A program made the position numbers and the translations under genes. Shown here piece by piece: positions 58,644 to 64,000 of a stretch of DNA of 64,000 nucleotides. The stretch's first letter is position 1. Every line of letters starts with the position of its first letter. The stretch comes from Hymenobacter metallilatus. Lineage in GTDB: Bacteria; Bacteroidota; Bacteroidia; Cytophagales; Hymenobacteraceae. Location of the stretch: assembly GCF_003944705.1 (NCBI RefSeq), contig NZ_RWIS01000015.1:62001-126000 (forward strand). Direction: 5' to 3'. Under the pieces are notes generated by a model. It saw only the letters and a list, made by a program, of their open reading frames with translations, made no database searches and had not been told where the DNA came from.

Positions 58644-58847
58644 TCAGAGCTCTAGCTTCTGCAGCTTGCCAAATTCCAGGCCGGTAATTACGCCAGACAA
58701 CGCCTCCTCTTTGCCCTCCAGGCCATACCGGTGCAGGTCTTTCAACGGACGGTCGGCCCGGAAGTAGGCCACCAGCACAAACTCTTCATCCCGCAGCTGG
58801 ATATAGTCCGGAATTTTGGCTTTGCCTTTTACTTTGATGATGTACAT
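58644..58847 (-). CDS. Small conserved-looking hypothetical protein
   Basis: 67 residues: MYIIKVKGKAKIPDYIQLRD, then EEFVLVAYFRADRPLKDLHR and a C-terminal EFGKLQKLEL. The strand-rich character and normal codon use support a real gene. It lies between ftsE and the aldolase gene on the same strand, with short gaps. No family recognised; function unknown. Confidence 0.62.
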   Translation of the reverse strand: MYIIKVKGKAKIPDYIQLRDEEFVLVAYFRADRPLKDLHRYGLEGKEEALSGVITGLEFGKLQKLEL

Positions 58848-58859
58848 GGCGGGAGGGGG

Positions 58860-58943
58860 AATTATGAGTTATGAATTACGAATTATGAGTAAATGGGGAG
58901 GCCAGCTTCATAATTCATAATTCATAACTCTCAATTCATAAAT
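58860..58943. repeat. AT-rich palindromic repeat (AATTATGAGTTATGAATT type)
   Basis: Left: ATTATGAGTTATGAATTACG with AATTATGAG. Right: TTCATAATTCATAATTCATA. It is a degenerate relative of the unit at 4982..5080. Confidence 0.6.
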
Positions 58944-59599
58944 TACGCATTTACGCGCTTGTGGTCAGCCAGGAAGGTGGCCAAGCCCTTGTCGGTAAGC
59001 GGATGGTTGAGCAGGCCGGTAATGACATTCAAGGGGCAGGTTACTACGTCGGCCCCCAGCTCGGCGCACTGAATCAGGTGAGGCACGTGGCGCACCGAGG
59101 CCGCCAGCACCTGGGTGGGGTAGCCGTAGTTGCTGAAAATATCCACGATTTGCTGAATCAGCAGCAGCCCATCGGCGCCAATATCGTCGAGGCGGCCCAC
59201 GAAGGGCGACACGTACGTGGCTCCGGCTTTAGCGGCCAGCAGGGCCTGCCCGGCCGAAAAAATCAGCGTGCAATTGGTTTTGATGCCTTTCTCCGAGAAA
59301 TACCGGATTGCCTTCACACCTTCCCGAATCATGGGCACTTTCACCACAATGTTGGGATGCAGCTCAGCCAAGGCCTCCCCTTCCCGGATAATGCCCTCAA
59401 AGTCGGTAGCAATTACTTCGGCCGACACGTCGCCATCCACTAGCTCGCAGATCTGGCGGTAGTGCGACATCACGGCATCCGTGCCTTTGATGCCTTCCTT
59501 GGCCATGAGCGAAGGGTTGGTGGTAACACCATCGAGCACACCGAGCTCCACGGCTTCCTGAATTTCCTTCAGGTTGGCGGTATCAATGAAAAATTTCAT
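58943..59599 (-). CDS. fsa: Fructose-6-phosphate aldolase / transaldolase-like protein
   Basis: 218 residues from the ATG at 59599. It starts [20 protein letters not shown] and then has [26 protein letters not shown] and [36 protein letters not shown] follows. The Schiff-base Lys is the one in VVKVPM. The short, single-domain form is typical of FSA/TalC-type proteins; in many bacteria it acts as transaldolase. The reaction cannot be separated from sequence alone. The upstream TAGCTTTG element supports the start. Confidence 0.9.
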   Translation of the reverse strand: MKFFIDTANLKEIQEAVELGVLDGVTTNPSLMAKEGIKGTDAVMSHYRQICELVDGDVSAEVIATDFEGIIREGEALAELHPNIVVKVPMIREGVKAIRYFSEKGIKTNCTLIFSAGQALLAAKAGATYVSPFVGRLDDIGADGLLLIQQIVDIFSNYGYPTQVLAASVRHVPHLIQCAELGADVVTCPLNVITGLLNHPLTDKGLATFLADHKRVNA

Positions 59600-59629
59600 G
59601 CGGGTAGGTTGGGAAAACAACAATGCGTA

Positions 59630-59637
59630 CAAAGCTA
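59630..59637 (-). promoter_or_regulatory. -7 promoter element of the aldolase gene (TAGCTTTG)
   Basis: An exact TAnnTTTG match, 30 bases before the ATG at 59599. Confidence 0.6.
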
Positions 59638-59653
59638 ATCACTGATTACGCGG

Positions 59654-59810
59654 ATTTCTTGCGGATTACCCGGATTTTGTGGACAGCGCACTTCTGACCC
59701 GGCAGTTATAGGGCTGAATTAAATACAAAAAGCGGCCTGAGAGGCCGCTTTTCTATGGTTATTACCGGAAACAAACCGCCCACAAAATCCGGGGAGTCCG
59801 CGTAAGAAAT
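59654..59810. repeat. Imperfect inverted repeat enclosing a terminator
   Basis: The left arm, ATTTCTTGCGGATTACCCGG with ATTTTGTGG at 59654..59682, is complementary to the arm at 59780..59810. The centre holds a terminator-like hairpin. Similar GCGGATTT-type runs are seen before ffh at 16152-16215. Confidence 0.6.
59728..59752. terminator. Intrinsic terminator
   Basis: AAAAGCGGCC / GGCCGCTTTT with a five-base loop. It lies downstream of the SRP RNA gene in the minus direction. Confidence 0.8.
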
Positions 59811-59822
59811 AGTCAAAAAAAA

Positions 59823-59910
59823 GCGAGCCAAAATCGCACCGCTCAACCGTTTACCCTTGCTACCTTCCGGTCCTGGGGGAGTTCAACAGGAGCTGGTCGT
59901 TCTGACTCGC
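59823..59910 (-). ncRNA. ffs: Small SRP RNA (4.5S-type)
   Basis: Reading the minus strand: the apical loop element CAGGACCGGAAGGTAGCAAG matches the conserved helix-8 tetraloop region of bacterial SRP RNA. The outer helix pairs the 5' GCGAGTCA with the 3' TGGCTCGC, and a run of eight T follows at 59815-59822. A TATCTTTG promoter element at 59916..59923 places the start at about 59910. The 88-nt length fits a short bacterial SRP RNA. It binds the M domain of Ffh, encoded elsewhere in this window. Confidence 0.9.
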
Positions 59911-59915
59911 CAGTG

Positions 59916-59923
59916 CAAAGATA
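59916..59923 (-). promoter_or_regulatory. -7 promoter element of the SRP RNA gene (TATCTTTG)
   Basis: An exact TAnnTTTG match ending five bases before the predicted RNA 5' end. Confidence 0.65.
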
Positions 59924-60037
59924 GGGACCTATTCAGCGGATGTAACGTATTAGCGCCAATCTTTTTTCCGCCGTGCGGATATCAGTAAGAGAATCAGCGC
60001 CTTTTTTTGCATCTGATTGATGCTACACCCCGCTGTT

Positions 60038-60514
60038 CTAGCGTTTCCAGGCTTTCACGGCTGCTTTGCTGCGCTTTTTCAGGTCGCGCTTGTAGCCGGT
60101 AATGGGTTCAAGCTTAAAGAGCAGATCAGCTGGGCCGCGGGCAATACGCTCGGCATCCTGATAGCCCGCAAAGCTCACCCGGACTACCGGCGCCGGGCCG
60201 GTGACTGGCAGCAGATAGTCGCCAGAAGAGTTGGTGCTCACGGAATGGAGCTGGTCGCCGGTTACCATAACCGTAGCCCCCATCAACGGGTTGCCCCATT
60301 CATCTACTACATTTCCTGCCAGTATCCGTTTGGCAGGCGCACCAGCTTCCCGGGCTGCGGGGGCGGGCAGGGCTTCGGCCAGCAGATCGGGGCGAGCCGG
60401 AGTTGCGGCGGGTTCGGGGGCAGCTACTTCGGCAGGCTGCTGCGCTAAGGCAATACCAGGTAGCGCCAGGGCACCCAGCAACGACAAGGCCAAGAGGGGT
60501 AGAGTAGAGTGCAT
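60038..60514 (-). CDS. Secreted protein with carboxypeptidase-regulatory-like domain
   Basis: 158 residues from the ATG at 60514; the frame opens further upstream, but the signal peptide starts here (MHSTLPLLALSLLGALALPG, cleaved near IALAQ). A Pro/Ala-rich linker follows. A CarboxypepD_reg-like beta-sandwich covers about 65-140: AGNVVDEWGNPLMGATVMVT, VSTNSSGDYLLPVTG and VVRVSFAGYQDAER. A basic tail (YKRDLKKRSKAAVKAWKR) ends the protein. Such single domains occur as stand-alone periplasmic proteins in Bacteroidota. Partner unknown. Confidence 0.75.
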   Translation of the reverse strand: MHSTLPLLALSLLGALALPGIALAQQPAEVAAPEPAATPARPDLLAEALPAPAAREAGAPAKRILAGNVVDEWGNPLMGATVMVTGDQLHSVSTNSSGDYLLPVTGPAPVVRVSFAGYQDAERIARGPADLLFKLEPITGYKRDLKKRSKAAVKAWKR

Positions 60515-60842
60515 AGCAACCGGGCAGGTGAGGGGTAAGTACTGAAGCGTGTACAAATATGCCCTCATATCCGGCGTTCGGAAAGGCAATCATGGCCCTG
60601 TTTGTGACTAGCATTAACCGCAGAAAAGCATTGCACCGAACCCATAATCTGGCTCCTGTTGGCACCAGAGGCTACCCATTGATACGGGTGTAGCCTATCC
60701 ACCAGCTACCAATGTGACATCTGTTTCATCTGAGTCATGTGGTTTCTCTCTGGGCTGGCCGGCTGGCACTGCCTGCTACCATAGCGCGCAGAAAAAGCGG
60801 CCGGAGTAGGTCTGGTCTGAAATCTGTGCGCTAATTTTGCCC
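60515..60842. other. Divergent intergenic region before guaA
   Basis: About 330 bases without a credible gene. The only clear signal is the promoter element for guaA at its right end. The rest shows no repeat or hairpin of note. Confidence 0.5.
60832..60839 (+). promoter_or_regulatory. -7 promoter element of guaA (TAATTTTG)
   Basis: An exact TAnnTTTG match ending 3 bases before the guaA ATG. Transcription would begin at or just inside the start codon. Confidence 0.6.
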
Positions 60843-62375
60843 ATGCCTCAACAAATCCTGATTCTTGATTTTGGGTCGCAGTACACCCAGCTCATTGCCC
60901 GGCGCATCCGGGAATTGAATGTTTACTGCGAAATTCATCCGTATACCCACGCCCCGGACCTCACTGAGGACATCCGGGGCGTTGTGCTTTCGGGTTCCCC
61001 CTGCTCCGTGCGCGACGCCGACTCGCCTAACCCCGACCTGAGCCGCTACCTGGGCCGGGTACCGGTACTAGGCGTATGTTACGGGGCACAGCTGCTGGCC
61101 CACCAGCAAGGCGGTGAAGTGCTGCCGGCTACCATCCGGGAGTACGGCCGGGCCCGCCTCAGCCGCGTCCTGCACGACTCGCCCCTGCTGCACGGCGTAC
61201 CCACCGAGTCGCAGGTATGGATGTCGCACGGCGACACCATCAAGACCTTGCCCCAGGGCTTCAACACCATTGCCAGCACTCCGGAGGTGGCCGTGGCAGC
61301 CTTCAAAATTGAGGGCCAGGAAACCTATGGCATCCAGTTTCACCCCGAGGTGACGCACTCAACGGATGGCAAAACCCTGCTCCAAAACTTTGTGGTGAAC
61401 ATTTGCGGACTGGACCAGAGCTGGACGCCGGAGCACTTCGTGGATTCGATGGTAGAAACTCTGCAGCGTACCATTGGCGAAGAGGATCAGGTCATTCTGG
61501 GCCTCTCGGGCGGGGTTGATTCCTCAGTGGCGGCGCTGCTGCTGCACAAGGCCATTGGCAAGCGCCTGCACGGCATCTTCGTGAACAACGGGCTGCTGCG
61601 CAAGGACGAGTACGAGCAGGTACTTCACTCCTACCAGGGCCTGGGCCTGAACGTGCAGGGCGTGGATGCCTCCCAGGAATTTTATGATGCGCTGGCGGGC
61701 CTGACCGACCCGGAGCTGAAGCGCAAGGCCATTGGCCGCACCTTTATTGAGGTGTTCGACCGGGAGGCGCAGAAGGTAGAGGGGGCCCGGTGGCTGGCGC
61801 AGGGCACCATCTACCCCGACGTAATTGAGTCGGTGTCGGTGAAAGGTCCGGCCGTGACTATCAAAAGCCACCACAACGTGGGCGGCCTGCCCGAGAAGAT
61901 GAACCTGCGCATTGTGGAGCCGCTACGGGCGTTGTTTAAGGATGAGGTGCGCGAAGTAGGCCACACCCTGGAGCTGCCCGCGCATATTCTGCACCGCCAC
62001 CCCTTCCCCGGCCCCGGCCTGGGCATCCGCATCCTCGGCGACATTACGCCCGAGAAAGTGGACCTGCTCCAGCGCGCCGACGCCATCTTCATCAACGGCC
62101 TGAAAGAGCACGGCTTGTATGAGAAGGTGTGGCAGGCTGGCGTGATGCTGCTGCCCGTACAGAGCGTGGGCGTAATGGGCGACGAGCGGACTTACGAGCG
62201 AGTAGTGGCCCTGCGCGCCGTAACCAGCGTGGACGGCATGACGGCCGACTGGGCCCACCTGCCCTACGAGTTCCTGGCCGACGTGAGCAACCGCATCATC
62301 AATCAGGTGCGCGGCATCAACCGCGTGGTCTATGATATCAGCTCCAAGCCACCCGCAACCATTGAGTGGGAATAG
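60843..62375 (+). CDS. guaA: GMP synthase (glutamine-hydrolysing)
   Basis: 510 residues, full length. The class I amidotransferase domain has [19 protein letters not shown], the nucleophile Cys in [13 protein letters not shown] and [11 protein letters not shown]. The ATP pyrophosphatase domain has the PP-loop [17 protein letters not shown] and the C-terminal dimerisation domain [16 protein letters not shown], ending in KPPATIEWE. It converts XMP to GMP. The start at 60843 is directly after a promoter element. Confidence 0.97.
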   Translation: MPQQILILDFGSQYTQLIARRIRELNVYCEIHPYTHAPDLTEDIRGVVLSGSPCSVRDADSPNPDLSRYLGRVPVLGVCYGAQLLAHQQGGEVLPATIREYGRARLSRVLHDSPLLHGVPTESQVWMSHGDTIKTLPQGFNTIASTPEVAVAAFKIEGQETYGIQFHPEVTHSTDGKTLLQNFVVNICGLDQSWTPEHFVDSMVETLQRTIGEEDQVILGLSGGVDSSVAALLLHKAIGKRLHGIFVNNGLLRKDEYEQVLHSYQGLGLNVQGVDASQEFYDALAGLTDPELKRKAIGRTFIEVFDREAQKVEGARWLAQGTIYPDVIESVSVKGPAVTIKSHHNVGGLPEKMNLRIVEPLRALFKDEVREVGHTLELPAHILHRHPFPGPGLGIRILGDITPEKVDLLQRADAIFINGLKEHGLYEKVWQAGVMLLPVQSVGVMGDERTYERVVALRAVTSVDGMTADWAHLPYEFLADVSNRIINQVRGINRVVYDISSKPPATIEWE

Positions 62376-62403
62376 AGAGTAGCTGAGTAACGGAGTAACT
62401 GAG

Positions 62404-62440
62404 TAAAGGGGCCGCTGGCATTGTGCCAGCGGCCCCTTTA
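62404..62440. terminator. Bidirectional intrinsic terminator
   Basis: TAAAGGGGCCGCTGGCA / TGCCAGCGGCCCCTTTA with a three-base loop, between convergent guaA and the DUF4153 gene. Confidence 0.9.
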
Positions 62441-62444
62441 TGTT

Positions 62445-64000
62445 TTAATTGGTTACCTCCAGGAGTGCATGGCCAGAATAATAGTACAACACCGTATCAT
62501 GCGTTTCCTGGCGCGCAAGGTCTTGCAGAAATAGCCGCAGCTTTATCCTTTTGGATTCAGCCCGTAACCCAAGCCCACGGGTCATGTTGATGTTGCGTTC
62601 GGGGTGGCGGCCATATACCCGGGCCAGCGAATCGGCCAGGGTACCTGGTGTCAGCATTAGTTGCTGCTGCCAGTTGCCGGTAGCCTGTTGCCGCTCCAGA
62701 ACCAGTTGCCGCCCCCGGCCCTGGGCCCGTAAGCGAAAGACACCGGTGGGAGTAGTTAACTGCTGTAAGACGCTGTCAGCGGCAGTATCCCGAAATTCGG
62801 AGAGGTCGATGTCGCGCAGCCAGTACCGGCCCGAGCCTAACTCGTACATGTCGTCGCCATTTGTGAAACGTGCCTGATCTTCAATGACATTGAATTTTTC
62901 GTACCGTCCCGTAGGCACAATGCCACTGGCATCAGTAAGCCGGTTGCGAAGCCACATTTCCCGGCTCCAGGAATGCTCGTGCAGCAAAGAATCGGGTAAG
63001 GTAAGGCTGGCGGCAAACAACGGTTGCAGCCGCTCCAACGCTTCCCGGTCGGCAAAAAACTCAAACACCGAGCTGATGCGCTTCCGGACCGAATCTGGCA
63101 GATTGGGCATCCGCTCCCCGGCCCCGTCCAGCTTACCCGCTTGCAGTAATCCATACCGGGCGCTGATTTCGCGCAGCTGATTCAACTGGCTCCGCTCGGC
63201 CACGGCATAGGCACCCCAGGGCCCGCCAGCTGCCAGAAAAGCTACCACGGCCAGGGAGGCTGGAATCCAGATGATGCCCTGTCCGCGCCGCACCAGAAAA
63301 TACACGGCCATACCCAATAGCCAAGCCGCCAGCACCAATACAAAATACCGCTCCTCGGTAATACCGTAGGCCCGGATGCGGGTGCCAATGGCCACGGCCA
63401 GCAGCCCCAGCAGCGGGAACAGGGCCAAGTAGAACCAACGCCCGAACGTACGAATCCAGGTATTTTCGGCCGCTTGACGGATGGGGTGAATCAGGAGCAG
63501 GGCGAAGATGCCGGCCACGGCCAGGGCCAGCACCAGCAACGATACCCAACCCTTGGGCAAGGTCCAGAGCAGTATAATGCGGCCTAGGTAAGCGTACAGA
63601 ATGCCTAGGTACAAGACCACCAGCGGCAGCAGCACAAACTGCGTGAACAGCTTCAGGGGCTTAGGGTATGGAGCCTCTTCTTCCAGCGCCTCGAAATTAT
63701 ACGGTACACCAGCCAGAAAAAACCAGGTATTGAATACTGTGGATAGCCCCACGAACAGGTAGCCGAACCACCGCTCGTTGATGTCAGCGTCGAAGAGTTG
63801 CTTCACGGCCGTAAGGGCCAGGGCGCACCCCACAAACAGCACACCCGAATACAGCCCGGCCGTGAGGATGCGCAGAAACAAGGTTTCATTGTAGCGCCAG
63901 AAGCCGGGCGTATCGGCCGAGCGGCGCAGCTCAGAGAGGTAGGGCCCGGCGGCCACCGCCAAGTGCGCCCCCAGCAGCAGCAGCGCCAATCGGCTTCCCC
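62445..64000 (-). CDS. DUF4153 membrane protein, truncated by window end
   Basis: At least 514 residues in this window; the N-terminus lies beyond base 64000. Several hydrophobic helices cover the first 300 residues (for example LFVGCALALTAVKQLFDADI, PLKLFTQFVLLPLVVLYLGI and FYLALFPLLGLLAVAIGTRI). A soluble C-terminal domain follows (DSVRKRISSVFEFFADREAL and later WLRDIDLSEFRD). The pattern fits DUF4153-containing integral membrane proteins of Bacteroidota, whose function is unknown. Confidence 0.75.
   Translation of the reverse strand, partial: GSRLALLLLGAHLAVAAGPYLSELRRSADTPGFWRYNETLFLRILTAGLYSGVLFVGCALALTAVKQLFDADINERWFGYLFVGLSTVFNTWFFLAGVPYNFEALEEEAPYPKPLKLFTQFVLLPLVVLYLGILYAYLGRIILLWTLPKGWVSLLVLALAVAGIFALLLIHPIRQAAENTWIRTFGRWFYLALFPLLGLLAVAIGTRIRAYGITEERYFVLVLAAWLLGMAVYFLVRRGQGIIWIPASLAVVAFLAAGGPWGAYAVAERSQLNQLREISARYGLLQAGKLDGAGERMPNLPDSVRKRISSVFEFFADREALERLQPLFAASLTLPDSLLHEHSWSREMWLRNRLTDASGIVPTGRYEKFNVIEDQARFTNGDDMYELGSGRYWLRDIDLSEFRDTAADSVLQQLTTPTGVFRLRAQGRGRQLVLERQQATGNWQQQLMLTPGTLADSLARVYGRHPERNINMTRGLGLRAESKRIKLRLFLQDLARQETHDTVLYYYSGHALLEVTN

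Overview
The window looks like chromosome of a high-GC Bacteroidota of the Cytophagales, most like Hymenobacter. Evidence: Bacteroidota-type -7 promoter elements (TAnnTTTG) sit in front of many genes; there is a secreted protein with a C-terminal type IX secretion sorting domain, a TonB-dependent receptor with a carboxypeptidase-like N-domain, DUF2490 and DUF4153 proteins, and few Shine-Dalgarno sequences. Dispersed palindromic intergenic repeats are frequent. The assignment rests on gene content and style only; no rRNA is present.

Layout. 1-5 kb: a glycosyltransferase fragment, then a large hybrid histidine kinase followed by a single-domain response regulator. 5-8 kb: an MBL-fold hydrolase, a small membrane protein and an RqcH/NFACT protein. 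8-15 kb: an AT-rich gap, a 1379-residue lectin/DUF11 secreted protein, and a convergent four-CHRD protein. 14.8-16.6 kb: ffh and a coiled-coil protein. 16.7-30.5 kb: a surface-glycan region with a pseudaminic acid pathway (pseB, pseC, pseF-like, a pseG-pseH fusion, pseI), an FkbH-like HAD protein, two GT-B-like proteins, a polysaccharide deacetylase and a Wzx-type flippase.

30.7-45.0 kb: assimilatory sulfate reduction. A SAM-I riboswitch is followed by a cysteine-rich micro-ORF, then cysH, cysD, cysN, cobA, cysJ, a TonB-dependent receptor, a DUF2490 protein, cysI, and a fusion of a siroheme-synthase domain with a TSUP (TauE/SafE) transporter. These genes cover APS formation, APS reduction, sulfite reduction and the siroheme that sulfite reductase needs. 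45-48 kb, minus strand: a CPBP protease and an amino-acid permease. The permease is preceded by a second copy of the same promoter / riboswitch / cysteine-rich micro-ORF cassette. The paired cassette is the most interesting feature here: the poly-Cys codons can also base-pair with the 3' strand of the riboswitch P1 stem, which suggests joint SAM and cysteine sensing.

48-64 kb: a Spy-like periplasmic protein behind a sigma-54-type promoter, EcsC and Gfo/Idh/MocA proteins, two metalloproteases, a Tat-exported flavin amine oxidase, a DegT aminotransferase, a lipoprotein, a GT2, FtsE, a small conserved-looking protein, a transaldolase-like aldolase, the small SRP RNA, guaA, and a truncated DUF4153 membrane protein.
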